A stretch of 64,000 bases of DNA from Sinonovacula constricta (taxonomy: Eukaryota; Mollusca; Bivalvia; Cardiida; Solecurtidae), in NCBI GenBank assembly GCA_007844125.1, contig CM017557.1, positions 65,046,290 through 65,110,289 of the forward strand, in the 5' to 3' direction. The stretch's first letter is position 1. Every line of letters starts with the position of its first letter. Positions 38,068 to 52,599 of the stretch are shown here, piece by piece. The position numbers and the translations under genes are program-made. The notes under the pieces are model-generated. The model did no database searches. It worked only from the letters and a program-made list of their open reading frames with translations, and was not told where the DNA came from.

Positions 38068-38804
38068 CAGCTAGCTTGATGTTCAAGCGAAGAGATTCAT
38101 TTTCTATTCAAGACACACTCTAGAGTGTTCTAACATCCGGGTCCTTCATACGTTTTCAGAGTCACAGCGTTAATCACATAAGATTTGTTGAGAGTTTATA
38201 TTAGTAAACCATTAATGTTCAGTCGTTAAGTTTACTTTTTTGAAATTTTATTTTGAAAAAATGTATATAAACACGGTATACATTTCCTTGTAATCAAAAC
38301 TTTCTCAATGTTATAAACCGACCTTCTATTATGTGCGATTTAAGAGTTTGGTTAATTTTGTATAGCTAAGAAGTTGGATTTCTAGCTAAGAACTGTTGAG
38401 GTTTACCTCAAGCTTAAATATTGCCTTTCAGAAGGATTTCAAAATGTCACAATTTCTAGATTGTATCAGCCGTTTAAATAGAAGTGTTAAGAATATAATT
38501 AGTAATGTATTGAAATATCTAAGGTTGAGCTTGAGAAATGCAATGCGGGGCCTGTGAATTTTCAGATATACTAAGAAATTGTCTTAAATTTTGAAATATT
38601 TTCTTAGATATAAGAAACGTTCTTTATTTTCATTGGTAAAACGATTTAATCTAAAAGAGGCTAAGTATTTTTCGAATTTAAGGAAACTGCTTAGTTAAGT
38701 AAGAAAAATATCGTTTTTCCGAAGTTAAGAAGATTCCTTAGTTCTTGTTTGTTTTTTTTTCCACAAATTGTAACGTGCTTCTGTTCAGCATACGCAACCA
38801 AGCC

Positions 38805-38945
38805 TGATATCGCAATAGACAGTGTGTCGGATGCAGGTACGGGACGACCCGGGTTCACACCCCGTGTAGATACATGCCCAGTTCGTTATAAGTATAGCTT
38901 CCTTGCTTACGCTGAAGCAAAGAATATACGGGGAGTCAAAATAAT
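38805..38945 (+). mobile_element. SINE-V head and partial body, plus strand
   Basis: Box-B-like CCCGGGTTCACACCCCG precedes TATAGCTTCCTTGCTTACGC and AGCAAAGAATATACGG, a diverged SINE-V body start. Confidence 0.5.
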
Positions 38946-39714
38946 GGGAACCGGACATGATTTCCTGCTATGGGTTGACAGCCAGATATTAGGATGTTAA
39001 AGGCATTGGGTTCTGAATAAAATGGATACCATATTTGCTTCAAGTGAATTACTGAAATATCAAGATTATTGAAATTGTGTTGATGGGTAGATAAACTTAA
39101 CAAAACAAATCGTCTTAGATGAAAATGGGTGAACAACAATGGCATGAACTATCACTGAACACCATTAAAACACATTTCCATACAGTATTCATTATTCTCA
39201 TTATTAACAAAGAAATAAAACAATAGCTTTGTAACATCCCATTTGTAATTATACTGTTAGATAAAAGAAAGCCCATCTTTTAATTGTTTAGAACCTAACT
39301 GGCTCGTAAAACGTGTGTAGCGTAATCATTGGCACAGGTATCACGCTACCTGACTGGCTTTCAGAATTGTATCTATCCGCCTAAGCTATGCCAGGACTAT
39401 AGCCCATTATTACAGAAATAATTAGAGTTTTCTTATCTGAAACTAATTATCGAATCAATGCATAACCTTAGTGTTGATGGTACAAACGTGTTCGCCACAT
39501 ATATCCCTTTCAGCAGTTCAGCAGTAGCACCCCACGCACGGGTACTGACTTTGCCCGGACTTAATACACAATTCAACAAGTCCGGGAACCAAACCAACAA
39601 CGATCAAAAAACGAAATGACTTACACGCCAGGCGGTTTTATAGAACATCTTCGACTTGTTGCCAAAATATTTATTGGCTAGTATATGTGCTTATGGTGTG
39701 TTTCAAGGAATGTA

Positions 39715-39915
39715 ATGATCGAAATATGTCGAATTTTTCATACAGGTAAAACATCAAATGAGTTTGAAGTAGATGTTTTAGTGGAGTAATATGATGATGT
39801 TTGTTTGACTATATGATGGTGTTGTTTTGCTACGATTTTTTATATTTCTATAATAATGTCCTATCAAGATATAAGCTTTGTTTCCGTTCTCATTTAAAAT
39901 GAATGTATCGTGAGG
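39715..39915. repeat. Direct duplication, left copy
   Basis: GATGGTGTTGTTTTGCTACG, TCTATAATAATGTCCTA and AATGAATGTATCGTGA match 42285-42500 with many substitutions. Confidence 0.6.
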
Positions 39916-40660
39916 GGGTTTATTTGTAGAAATCAATTCTATTTTTTTTTATTTTTAATTAAAACAATAAAGCTTTTATTTAATACTTTGAAGGCCGTTC
40001 TATATAACATTTAAATGTCTCCTTGAATATTTCATTAAAATACAATACTTTATTAGTTATATAACTTGCATTAAGTTAAGTTGTCTAACTTGTACCAACT
40101 TACAAACACGCAAAGCCAATCTTCATAATTTCTTTGTCTACGTTAATATACCTTACCATTACAGGATAATGAGTGCCTGTGTCATTATATCTTAAAATAA
40201 TTATTTTCCTCTTCAAATTATCTATATATTTATATTTGTGTATGTTTTTTTACCTTGAGCACAAACTAAAATTGCGATCAATGACATATATCAGTTATTC
40301 ATTTATTTTCTATTAAATCTCTAATGAAGGTAAATAGTTATAGAATTACTAATTATTAACTTATTACTCTAGAAGTAACTTCACTGGCCCTCAAAGAAAA
40401 TAGCTCGGTACACAAAAAGTCAAATGTCAAAAGCTGTCGCTGTTTTATGAGAGCATCGGGAAATTAAAATGTTGGACTTTTTTTGGAATCAAAGTATTCA
40501 GTATATTCGACTAAATAAGAAGCTAGATTTAAATATTTAAATTTAAATCAAAATTGTCCTTAAAGATCAACACTTGAATACTATGAGAACTCAATGAAGG
40601 TCATTTATTTCGTTTGGAACAAATAAATACCGGAGTTAATGTTCCCGATAAGGTATATTC

Positions 40661-40799
<139 letters not shown>

Positions 40800-40945
40800 A
40801 TTATATATTTATAAAATTAAATATGTAAACTACTGTCTTCTAAACATAACAGTGGAAACTGCTTACATTTACAAGTTCACGAGTGCCTTTGACTACGAGA
40901 TAGTTTGTTTTGTTTTGTTTTTGACATGCACTACAGAGACCAATT

Positions 40946-41143
40946 ATGATCAGTATATCGACGTCCATCTGCTTTGGTGGAGGGAGACCCCAGACAAATG
41001 TCTGGGTAGAACCACCGTCCCACCGCAGGTCAGCTGGAAGACCTTCCCATAGTGAGTCCTTCGCCCCGAACGGGACTCGAACCCGCGAGGTTTAAGGCTA
41101 AGCAGACAAATCGGCTACTCTAACACTATGCCACGGGCGCCCC
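40946..41143 (-). mobile_element. SINE-B copy, minus strand
   Basis: GGTGGAGGGAGACCCCAGAC, CACCGCAGGTCAGCTGGAAG, GAACGGGACTCGAACCCGCG and GCCACGGGCGCCCC are the reverse of the plus-strand copy at 36026. Confidence 0.8.
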
Positions 41144-42284
41144 TACTAGATATAGTCTCGAGATAATCACATAGGGAATTCCTCTGCGTAGAAAATAGGA
41201 AGAGATACAGACTAAATGTAACTAACGTATGTTTACCATTTTATTCATACGTATGTCATGTTTAAGTAGAGATTCATGCCGCAGACTTAAATGTTCCAGG
41301 CAAAAGAGAGGGTCTATGTATAGAGGGTTCATATCTTTGCCCCGTTTGTTCTACCACCTGCGCCATTTAGCTTAATTGGCTGACATTGAAGATGAAAAGA
41401 AAGTATGATAGGGGTTAATAGACCCGTAGTCTGTTAAACACGAATTGGCCAAAGTTAGGGGAAATGTGTAGATCCAGATCAGTCAAATTGGAGCTTTCTG
41501 ATTAGAATACAATAATTGCTGTATTTCTCTCAATGTCTACATCTCTGCGTAAAAGGCTGCTTGTGTATAACTAAGAATTCTTTTTTGGCGTAGCTTTCTA
41601 ACATCACTTTTGATCTGCTTAACAAGTGCATGGTCAGCCGAAAACAAATCTCAGAACGATTCGCGTTGATAGAAATTCCACGAAACGCCATTTACCGTAT
41701 TGTTCCTGTTTAACATACCCGGGATATAACTTTTGGGGAAAATAAAGTGGTAACCAAATCATAAATAATCGAAAATTGATTCCCTACAGTATTGAAATGT
41801 ATCCATAAAGCATCAGCTGATTCTGTTAGTGCCTATTAATTGAAAAGCTTCAAACTAAGCGGGGCAAACGAAGAGCGAATGTTGTCTAAAACGTGTAATC
41901 TATTGGTGACTCAGTTTTATAAAAGCTAATTTTCTGGAAACAAATATGTAGGATTAATGCCTCACCAATTATGCATATATGTTTAACAATATTTATTGTT
42001 CTATTTTCAAATGTGGCAAGTAGCATTAAGGAATAATTATAGACACAGCTAACTTTGAAAAGTGGACGGTAAACGAATAGAACAGAAAAGAAATTCGTTT
42101 GACTTAAGCCTAATCCCCCTTTTTGTCGTAGAACAAATAACTACAACAAATATGTGCATTCAATAAATCAAAAATAAGAATACATAAGAAATGTAAAAGG
42201 TATTTAAATAGAGTTATATTAACAGTATGTATTCTAGTCTGTTCTGTCGGACGTATGCGCTTATAGTTTCTTTCGAAAGAAAAA

Positions 42285-42500
42285 TTTAAGGATCAAATTG
42301 CTCGAATTTTTTGTACAGATATAATAACGAAGAGGGTTGAAAAAGAAAATAATTAATTTGAATAGATAATGATGTTGTTTTAGGGTAAAAGATGGTGTTG
42401 TTTTCGTTGCGATTTATTTATAATTCTATAACAATGTCCTACTAACATATAAACTTTGTTTTCATTTTAATTTATAATGACTGTATCGTTATGTTTGACC
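42285..42500. repeat. Direct duplication, right copy
   Basis: GATGGTGTTGTTTTCGTTGCG, TCTATAACAATGTCCTACT and AATGACTGTATCGTTATG are the partner of 39715-39915, about 2.6 kb away. Confidence 0.6.
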
Positions 42501-43101
42501 TGTAGGCATTAGTTTGAATAGATAGAAAAGATATAACACGGCTTATGCACATGAAGAGAGATTTGAATAGGTAAATAAGAAAAGGTCCTATGTGAAGTCC
42601 ATGTTCGAGAGGAAAACTGCTTGTGAATATGTGTGCTCTTTCATTATCTGATTCATGTTTACAGAAGTAAAATGCTTCAGTATCCTAGCAAACTATTTTG
42701 AATATATTAGAATCAAAAGTGGATGTATGTAGACCTATTACTGCTTCTCCTGTATTTAGTGGTAAGCACTTAACGCTACGTAGTGGGGCTGTTAGTGTAA
42801 TTAATAGTGGTCTAACCCAGTTTTGTCTGTTTGGCACTGCAGTGAACTCGACAAAATTTCATCTCTTTATGCTTTATTAAGAAATTACACTTGAATATAA
42901 ATGCAACATGATGTTAACATGTTCCTAACTGTTATGTTGTGGACAAACAAGAAAAACAACTTCTAAAATGTGATCAACAAATCAGTGAAAAGAGCTTACC
43001 ATATGCGAAGATGGAACCAGATCAAAAAACAATGTTGAAATGCATATCAAGTTTCGATATAAACCATTGCAATAAATAATTTATTGAAATAATTAACTCA
43101 C

Positions 43102-43158
43102 CGAGTCGCAGGATGAATTTGTGATGCACGCTCCGTCCGACACATCGTTCTTAATAAA
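43102..43158 (-). CDS. Anosmin-like gene, exon with start of the cysteine box
   Basis: The exon is 57 nt, phase 0 to 0, with acceptor TTTATTTTCAG and donor GTGAGT. It encodes residues 10-28: FIKNDVSDGACITNSSCDS. Cys20 and Cys26 start the C-x5-C-x2-C-x3-C pattern that the next exon completes, and this exact spacing is remembered from the N-terminal cysteine-rich region of anosmin-1. NSS at residue 23 is an N-glycosylation sequon. Because the Cys pattern continues straight into the next exon 9.6 kb away, no exon is likely to be missing in that intron. Confidence 0.7.
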
Positions 43159-46100
43159 CTGAAAATAAACAACAAAAGCATAATAAATATATATATAATT
43201 AAGTTTCAGTGTTTAATTATGACACTTGAAAAAATCATTTGTGTCATAAGGACAGGATAGAATAATTCACATAAATTTAAATCATGTGAATGCCGTAAAA
43301 AAAACACACACGTGAATTTAAAGTACCAAGAATATGTGAGAGGACTGTGAAAGTTTGTAAATACATGTATGCGTGTAATAGAATGCATTTTGAGTATATT
43401 TAAGTGCAACCAAAAACGTACGAATGAAAAATAAGATATTTTAGAATTTACATATGATGAGTGTTGGAACGTCACGTGACCTACGTATAAAAATTAATTA
43501 ACGGTTTTGCAATGCAATGATAGAAAAATATACAGACTCTAAAGCTAAAAAAAGTATTTTAACCATTTGCGAATGGTTCTCACAATACTTGCAGATGTCT
43601 CTGTCAAGCAGCTGATTGGCTTTTCCAAATCAGGTGCTATAATATCCAATCAGAAATCGGCAAAAATAACCCATTTAAAAGTACCAATAAATGGAGTGAA
43701 TGACGAATTTAATGTAACATTCAGTTGTGTGGAGGATACAGGGCTCTGTCAGGGTAGACACTTGAAGAAATAGTTCTACACAGTATTAGAAATGAGTTTG
43801 AAACCATTTAATACATAATTACCGTTGACAGCGGTGAGTAGTGGCTAAAACACTATTTAAGGATAAAAAGCGTTTAAACAACATATCCGACCATGGTGTA
43901 AACTTGCAGGACCAAATTAAACTTCTCCACTTAAGGTAACTTATGAGGACTATTCAGCAGTTACTAAGGACGTGAACGGTGCATTAAACCTTTCAGTACA
44001 AGTGTTTTCAACCTCAAGTGTTTTAATGTTCACATCTTTACAATCAGACAGTGATATTGTCCATTAACTGCAATTTCTAACGACTAATACCCTTTTTGAA
44101 AACTTTTTTATTCGCAACTTTTTATTAATTGAAATATTTTCATCAACGTATCAAAGTAATTATTTTTACTACCAGATTCCTCAATCACCCACAAAACATC
44201 GTTTCTGGTTATTTTAGAAAATTTCGGCGAGATGGATTAAAATCTAGCCAAGTAATGAAATTTGGTAAAATTAATCCATGGGCGAGCGATATGTTTTGTT
44301 TTATCATATAGAAGCATGTTCATCAGCTCATTAACATCCCACTATTACTAATGGAAACTCCGATTACAGCTCAGAGCTGTCAATCACTAGATCATCATTA
44401 TGAAGCCAGTCCTCAGTAAGGTGATGAAATTTTGACGTTTCCTAGCTCCGAGTGATTATTGCTGGTGATCGTAAAGCCAAGTTAATGCCAGCCAGCGTAT
44501 AATAAGACCCAGCTAGACTGGCCAAGGTACCGGGAAATTGTTACAAATTAACTCTTAGCCTGTTTAATCGGAATGGGTCACTTTTTAAGGCAAAGCAGCG
44601 GAAGATATTCGATCAGGTTCTGAGCTATTTACCACACTTTCTGTAGCAAAATGTTGACACATTTTCTAATGAAGCTGTAAGATGATGACCTACAGTTCTT
44701 GAGTCTGAAAAAATCTAGCACAATAAGGGTCCATTACAACTCAGGCTTGTCGGCTTGGTCGAAAGACGTTTTCAGTGTTTCATACTGTTCTGCAATTTAG
44801 TAACACTAAACAGAGAACGTCGAAATGCGCTGTTGAACAATAAAAGCCAACCAAACAAATTTGTCTTTATTTCTTTTCTGCAACAGTAATAAAATCATCC
44901 CAACAAATTATAGAACTTAATTCCCACTTAAAATGATATTTTCGAGATAGATATTTAAAATATATAAAAACCTTTTACCTTCAAATGTAACTCTGACATT
45001 TAATACGTATTAATAATACTTCAATATGTATTTTATGTGCATAGTATTTTCATATTTCACAAAACATATCAGTATTAAACTTGATTGTCGAGCCAAGTGC
45101 AACACGGTGGAACATTTTTTTTAAAGTAAGATGGTTATAATAAAGTTGATTGTGGCTTGCAATATAATCATGACATTTTTCTAATAGAATATTAACGAAA
45201 CCTGTAAGTGGCTGTAAATTTTAATGTAGTTTAAATAGAAGTGGCTTTCCTTTCATCGGCTTATATATTTACATTTATTAGATTAAGTTCATTTATTATG
45301 CATGTTTTGATGTCTTTATGATTTTAATGTCCCATTTTACTGACTAGACACTTTATACTTTCTTTAAACTTTACAATTTTCTTATTAGTTGAACAGAAAT
45401 ACAGCTTGTTTAACCAGGCTAGCTTTCTAATATTGCGAATAAAACCTTCAGAGTAAATCAAATTGATTCCCGGTTTTACAATAATCGTCTTCGTTTAAAA
45501 TTTTGTTTGAAGCTTAAGCATTTTACGCCGAAACATCATGCAACTTTGTCTGCAAATTAACAGCTCTTGAATAATTTTAGAGGCGTGAGAACAGTAATTG
45601 GAATGACATTGTGAATAATTTATTTCAAATGATGCGGGATTTTAAGAAGTTTTCTGAAAATTGCATCAACCCGGAGCCTCTACCCTTCAACATATCACGG
45701 AAAACAGTTGAAATATAAATCAATCTTATTAATCATTTACGTGTTAATAGTTTTCTTGTGTTCTTGTTATTTGTTTGTTTGCAGCAAATTAGATGAGCAG
45801 TTTTGAATGTAATTATTTGTCATACTGATATCGAGCCTGGAGGACGTTTTATAACATGATGCACAAGTCTAATTGTAAAGAATGCTGACTTTTTCAATTG
45901 CACTTAAAGTGTACGTTTTGTAGAGAAATACGCACGTCAGCATTAAAGATCTCCTTCTCTACGTTATAATAACACAAACAACCCAAAATGTCGTCTAATG
46001 TTTAATATAAATTGTTGACCATGTTAATACAAAGCTTGTCTAACAAAGCATCTGTATATATACATCTATATTTCATTAAGTTTCCTTCATGCATATAATT

Positions 46101-46559
46101 CACTTTCGCTGCAAAGATATGTACTTTAAGTTTCATTAAATGCACGCCCAAACTCCAGGAAAACATGTTCATAATTAAGAACGTACAACTACTGTTACAA
46201 AGAGACGCGTGCCTTCCCCCAGGCCCTGTACCTACTCGGGTGCAAGTGAATCCCGTGGTTCATAACACACTGGTGTAGGCTGAACACGGTGAGTAGACAA
46301 CGAAGGAACCTTGTACTGATTCATGGTTTAATAAGTGAGAGCTACCCAAATTATATCTAAGTCATGAAATAACAAGTTCATATAAAATCTTAACTGGCAT
46401 ATAAATAATATTTAGTAATACATAGTGAAGATCCTGGTCAGACGGCTCCTGTCGGGAATTAATTGATCTGGAGCTACACAGTTTGCCCAAGTCTGCACAT
46501 TTTATTCTTTAACAGTAAGAGAGTTATCGTTGGTCATAAAATACGTTCTGCAGGCTTAC
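43159..46559. other. Intron upstream of the cysteine-box exon
   Basis: AT-rich. I see no repeat family or exon in it. Confidence 0.4.
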
Positions 46560-46587
46560 CGGCCGCAGCTTCAAAGAACCGAAGGAT
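46560..46587 (-). CDS. Candidate 28-nt microexon of the anosmin-like gene
   Basis: A pyrimidine-rich acceptor (TTTTGGCTTCCTTACAG) precedes it and a GTAAGC donor follows. Read with one base completing the previous codon, it encodes SFGSLKLRP and enters the next exon in frame; the other usable frame would hit a stop at once in the next exon. It would lie between the signal peptide and the cysteine box. Its small size means it rests only on splice signals and phase. It could be a chance match, so transcript evidence would decide. Confidence 0.4.
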
Positions 46588-49500
46588 CTGTAAGGAAGCC
46601 AAAAGTTGAGCCACGTGATTGAAAACTGATCCCATTGACATATTGTGCAATAAAATTGTGGTGTTGATGGCTTATTTGTTTCTTGAAACACGATTAAAAT
46701 CAAAAGAAGCCATTTTTTTTAAAACATCATAAATGTTCATTACACGCATTATGAAATTTATTCAAATGCTTTTGCACCTAAAATTAATTAGTTTTGTGCT
46801 GTTATGAGGTTAGTTTGTTGAATATTTAAATAAAAAGATTCACCAACCGTATGAGCTCGTTGTTTTTTTAAGATTGCACTTTAATTTGGTATCTATCGCC
46901 ATTATTATACATGTGTATTATCTTGAACCCTTGAGATCGTACTATAAACATTGTCAACAAAATTAATCGTTAAATCCTTTATCTAAGGCCGTTCGTCCTT
47001 TAATGAGAGACATTAATGAATAGTCTCCCCTGAATAATGCCTAAGTGCAAGTAGGTCCTTTCATTTGTTTTACTCGGTTTTTATGCTTGTGCTCTTTGGA
47101 GTGTATGTTGACTTTTGCTGCCTTTTATGATACCCAGGTTAACCATCATCAACAAACACTTCCATTTTCCTTTTTTAAATACCATATCTCTATAAATATT
47201 CAAATTAAGTTTAAGCTTATATTTATGCAAAAGTAAGAAATTTACTGTTTGTTATTGCAATATCTGCAAAAGAACAGGCGAAAAAGTCCAAGAATTTCAA
47301 CTACAAGGACCTACCTACTGCTTTGGAATACCTTCGGATATTAACTAACAAGAGAGACAATTTCCATTTTGCCAATGTACCCAATTATAATTACAAGTTA
47401 TTGCAAGTACCGTTGCCAAAGTAATAAACAGCACAATGCTTAGCCAGCTGTTATTGTTTTCTTGTTTTTTTTTACATTTTATCATAAAATTCATTGTTCT
47501 AAGCAGTATATGGCTAATTTCATAGAAATGAAAACAATATGTGTTTTCCTTGCATCTCCGTATCTGGTTCTTAACCTGGCAATCATGCGCCCTTATGTTG
47601 TGTTACCTACATGCAATACAGAAAGGTAAATAATAAATTAAATGGGTCAGTTATAACTGGAATACACAATGTACCGTAAAACAGTTGAAGCATGCTGGAA
47701 ATTTTGTTGTAACGATGAATGTATACAGTGAAATGACAGCGTCAAAATGTGACACGATACGAAACAAAATGGTAGAACATGATACGATATGATATTATAC
47801 GATACGATACGATATACGATATGATATGATACGATACGCTAAGAAACAATACGATATGACATGATACGATATGATATAATACAATACGATATGATATATG
47901 ATAGGAAATTATAACTTATGATACAGACTAATTGTACGATATGACATTATATGAAACTATATAACACGGTTTAGTATATTCTTCACAAATGGACATGTAC
48001 ACTGAGCAAGAACTAGACAAGAACAGTACTTTGTGTTTTGTACATTTTGCATGTAGCGTTATCAACATATTTCACAATAAAAGTCTGCTTCATTCTGGTA
48101 CATTAATTTCGACTCATCGGTCAATGTAACTGATGGGCCAAGGTCTGACCTAATCAATGTGTACTTGCACGACGCTCAATCTCTCTGAACAATCCAAGCT
48201 ATGTAATTACCTAACTCGCGCTTCTAATTAATAGATACGCCATTAATCCTGGTACTTCGCTGTATTATTTTGGATGATTCAACATTACGAGGATTCACGT
48301 GCAGAACAGACCAGATGTGTATGAATTTTTAACCCGCTAAGCGTAAATTGAGCTTTCAGCAATTTGTTTTACTTACATAAAGTTAATTAAGTCGCTTAAT
48401 CCACTTTAATAAATGCACTGTTTTTTTATATCAATCAATAAAGAAATGTTTATTTTTCCTTCATTAAATATATAAAAAAACAAAATGTAACAAATAAAAA
48501 GCGGAACAACATTTTTTCAAAACTGTACGCCTTGACACCATTGGTTGTTTTAGGTCATATGGCTGGAATGTCAAAACAAAAGAGCTACGCTGTGTACAAC
48601 ATTGTTGCTTGTTATTTATTTATTTTCCTTTCGCGTACAAATGATTTGTAATCATACATTACTATGATTTGTTTCTTAACATTTGCCAAGAAAGTGTTTT
48701 AAAAGCGCCTTGTAAAGTTGGCAAATGGTGAATATTGCAAGGCTTTGCCAACTGGTCACATTTTCTACATTTCAACATTTAAAATTTCATCATGCTATAG
48801 ATGTTATTAACCCACACACGTTTGTACTTATTTGCCAATCTCTACGTCAGAATTCATCGGCATTTCTGACTACAATGATCTTTGCTATCATTAAAAAAAT
48901 GGAAAAATGGACATAGGGTTTGGCGAACGATATTTAAATGTTAATGTGTTTATATAGTTTATAATATGTTACACCATAACAGTTTTAGATATTTAAAAAC
49001 AAATCTGATGTTTACACCTAAAATATGACATGTTTTGATTTAGTTGCATATTAATCGTATGGAACATTTTTGCATTGATCTCGATTTCCATGTACACATG
49101 CATTGTCTCCATTATAGCCATGTGCTAATTAAGACGGCAGTGTTTAATGAACAGAACATGAACAGAACATATTTTTATTCAGATATGTACTCATGTACAT
49201 CATCGTATTATAAATTCAATGTACAAATATAGTATCCCGGTTTAGTTATCAATATGGAAGCGAAGAAATAATAATGACAATATATTAAGCTTTTTATATG
49301 ATAGTTGTATTATAAAAGAATAAAAAAAACATTAGAGAATGAACTTTACGTATTATTAACGCTTATGTTCCTTCTTACTTAGGTTGCTTTCTTGATAAAA
49401 AGGGCGAGATTAATAAGTATGTTCTTGTCTTTCCATTCGAACAGCAAACACATTTTATATACAGACGGTCTATTATACAAAGTTAATTTATTATATTATA

Positions 49501-51354
49501 TTAATTATATTATTAATGTAGAACAGCGAAACGTTACCTGTGTAAGAAGTGTGGCCAGTTACTTTAAATATGTATCATTGAAAAATACACAATCTGCGAA
49601 AGACTTTGTAGCCATTAATTTGACCCTAAGTAGACATCTAGATGTGTGAATTTTCTCTGTTTAGACCTAATACATTCTTTTTTGTTATTACAATTAACAC
49701 AAAGGCCATTAGAAGATTAATTGTTCAGATAATCACGCATACATTGTTTAACTGAATATACTGTTGGTTGGACGATAAACCCAGTAAACAAACATAAATT
49801 GTTTAGTTTCTACAAAACTGCAATTACACTAATTGGGACATAGCAGGAATTTATATTTTCTTCTTATAGAGATATTTAAATTTACACATTTGTGGAACTG
49901 CACCTTTCTTATTTAAAATTCATTAAGTTTTAAATAGACCTATTGTATAGTCAATTGGCACAACCTAAATAGAAATGTTCGATTCTACTTTGATATACTT
50001 TTCAGCTAATGTGTATAAAAACTTTTGAAGACTAAGGACGTAAGACAAAGATGTGTTGTTTTTTTTGTTTTACGATTTTAATGTATAGTGTACACTTGGT
50101 TTTTAATTAAAAAAGATATTTTGTTTGAGTAGACAATCATCAGAATTCTTCAAAAGAACTAGGATTGCTTTCTGTACTATTTTACGCAAGGCAGATTTAT
50201 TACGTGAATGTACACAACAGCACTATGTACCGAAAGCATGCACGTATATTCTAAAACTAAGAGAAATAATGATATAATATTAGTTAACCATATTCAAAAT
50301 AATATTTTTGTTCCACTTATATTTCACAAGTTTGTATCCGACTTAATCTTCTGTTTTCAAATTTCTCACCGACGTTAAACATGACGTCATACTGAATAAC
50401 GTTACATAACGTGCTCTGAACATATGACAGGCGGTATAATGTAATAAACCAACCGAGTAAAAAAGTGCTAATGTATATGCGTACTTTCTCAATCGCAACC
50501 TTTTGTTGATGAATGTTATAGTGATTATAACGTTTGACGGGAATTCCGAAGAAGCTCTGTTTCAGACTTACGGGTAAGCTTTCTTGGCAAGCGACGGACA
50601 AGATGTTGTTCTATCGTGCACAGCCATCACGCAGACAAGCATTGTAGGACAGTAGTAGTAAAAGTAGTACCTGATATCACTCCGCCGAGACAGGATAAAC
50701 AAACACAAAACATTGTAATCCTGTCGTACTGAATTTGTCTTCCTGCTTGATATTTACCATTGAGCGGTAAGTACGATGCTGTAGTACAAGAGAACATTAG
50801 GATATTACTTAATTTTAGTCCGGAAATTGTTTGGGCATACAATATAGTATAATTTCAATTTTGACAAGATGAAGCAAGACCAACAAATATGAATGAATAT
50901 CTAATAGGCCTGAATTGACAGAAATTACATATTGCATTAATAAGCTCATCTTAAGAAGAAATGCATAATTGAAGCAACGATTTATGCACACACAATGTGC
51001 ACACGACTGTTGATATCACCATAGGCTTTGTTTTTTCACAACTGTAGTACAAAAACACCATTCGGAACTCATTGGCGACCCAACATTCTTCTTCCATCGA
51101 TTACCAAATTGACGAGCAAACTGAAAACTTATCGCATTCTAAATAACATCTAGCTTGTTAGCAATTGAGCCTCGCTGAATACATATAGTATGGTCTGTGG
51201 TTGACACATAACACATATTCTTTGTTGCATTGATAAGTTAATGGTGTATACTAAATAAGTAATTAGTACAATCAGTATAAGTTATACAAATACATTTAAC
51301 TCCCCTTACTATAATTCATGAACACAATTATTAGGCTAAACAAATAATTGCGAA
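46588..51354. other. Anonymous DNA upstream of the microexon
   Basis: It should contain or lead to the missing first exon of the gene. A phase-2 donor (GTAAGTC at about 50573) follows a short open stretch with ATGs near 50620-50642, but no good signal peptide is seen, so I do not annotate it. A degenerate GATAC array lies at 47758-47960. Confidence 0.4.
47758..47960. repeat. Degenerate (GATAC)n / (GATAT)n pentamer array
   Basis: Repeated ACGATACGATAC and ATGATATGAT words over about 200 bp, with decaying regularity. Confidence 0.8.
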
Positions 51355-51595
51355 AGGGGAAGTTCGATGTTAGAGATTTGTCCGGTTTAAGCACCACAAG
51401 TCGGTCCGTATTGCCGACTGATCGTTCCAATGCGGTAACTGTCCTGTTTGCTTTTTTGGTTAAATAACTAATTACAGATTTTTCTTACTTTTACATTTGG
51501 CTTGGATTTGAATACCTTCGTACTGTGTCTTTTCAGATGTCGGTATATGTTGCAATGCTCATAGGACTTTGTAATATATTCTAACTGTGGCTTAT
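51355..51595 (-). repeat. Repeat X, partial copy 1
   Basis: GTCGGTCCGTATTGCCGACTG, TGCAATGCTCATAGGACTTT and AATACCTTCGTACTGTG are the reverse of the plus-strand copy at 6963-7150. Confidence 0.7.
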
Positions 51596-51654
51596 AAAAA
51601 TGCGCATTTTAAACATTTACAAAAAAGATCACCTACCTTTTGTACCATAATTAG

Positions 51655-51965
51655 TAAACGGTATTAACATAGTACTTCTCTCTTTTCGAAATACCACGTG
51701 GACATCATTTTTCCATTATGTCACTAATTTTATGATGTCATAACTTATCTAAGAAAACGTCAGCGCTTGAACATTCTATTTTTAAATTGACCGGTTTTCT
51801 TTTCATTGCTTGCATTTGAGAAACCCCTCAGGAAGTGAGGTTAGAGCTCATTAAACTGGTTTAAGCACCGACTGACCGTTCTAGGGCGGCTCATCACAGA
51901 TTTATTCTTGCTTTTACATTTAGCTTGCATGTTAATACATTTGTCCTGTACATTTTCGCGCATGT
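51655..51965 (-). repeat. Repeat X, partial copy 2
   Basis: TTTTCATTGCTTGCATTTGA, AGGAAGTGAGGTTAGAGCTC and GACTGACCGTTC match the middle of repeat X. Confidence 0.7.
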
Positions 51966-52055
51966 AATCTATGTTGTCATTTAATTCATCCTATAAGGAT
52001 TGTTACGTGTATTTCCTTTGATGGACATAGGAATTTAGTTTTTCAATTCCATCTT

Positions 52056-52592
52056 CACATAACAGGATGCTACAACCATTAATTCGTCTCTTGGCAAGTT
52101 TGTTCATGATTCAGAAAGTTAATTTTATTGATAGTTAACCATTTTTATGCAGTTTTTCAAATCGAAATAATATCGAAATAATACCATATTCTTTTCTAAA
52201 CACTATGGACATTATTTTTCAATGACGTCACTACTTTCGTCATAACTTATAGAAAATATCAGCGCTTGGACATTTTGTATTCAAATAGATCGTTTTTCTT
52301 TTCATTGCTTGCATTTGAGAAACTCGAAAGGAGGTGCCAGGTTAGAGCTCTGTAAAACCTATTTAAGCACCCCAGTCGGTCCATATTGCCGACTGACCGT
52401 TCCAAGGCGCTAATTGTCGGGTTTGCTCTTTTTGTTAAATGGCTCATCACAAATTTGTTCTTACTTTTCGCTTGGCTTGCATGTGAAATACCTTTGTTCT
52501 GTGCCTTTTCGGAGTTTGGTAAATGTTGCAATGCTCAAAGGAATTTGTCATATATTCTAATTGGTATATGTTACAATAACATATAGGACTTT
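52056..52592 (-). repeat. Repeat X, longest minus-strand copy
   Basis: It matches 6963-7455 along its whole length in inverted orientation, e.g. CTTTTCATTGCTTGCATTTG, CAGTCGGTCCATATTGCCGA and TTCTGTGCCTTTTCGGAG. With two partial copies it makes a direct cluster of three. Confidence 0.75.
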
Positions 52593-52599
52593 GTCATAT

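Noticed and set aside
50573..50642. Possible first coding exon (ATG to a phase-2 GTAAGT donor)
   Set aside because: The phase fits the microexon, but the encoded N-terminus lacks a convincing signal peptide, so a secreted protein would not start here. Left open.
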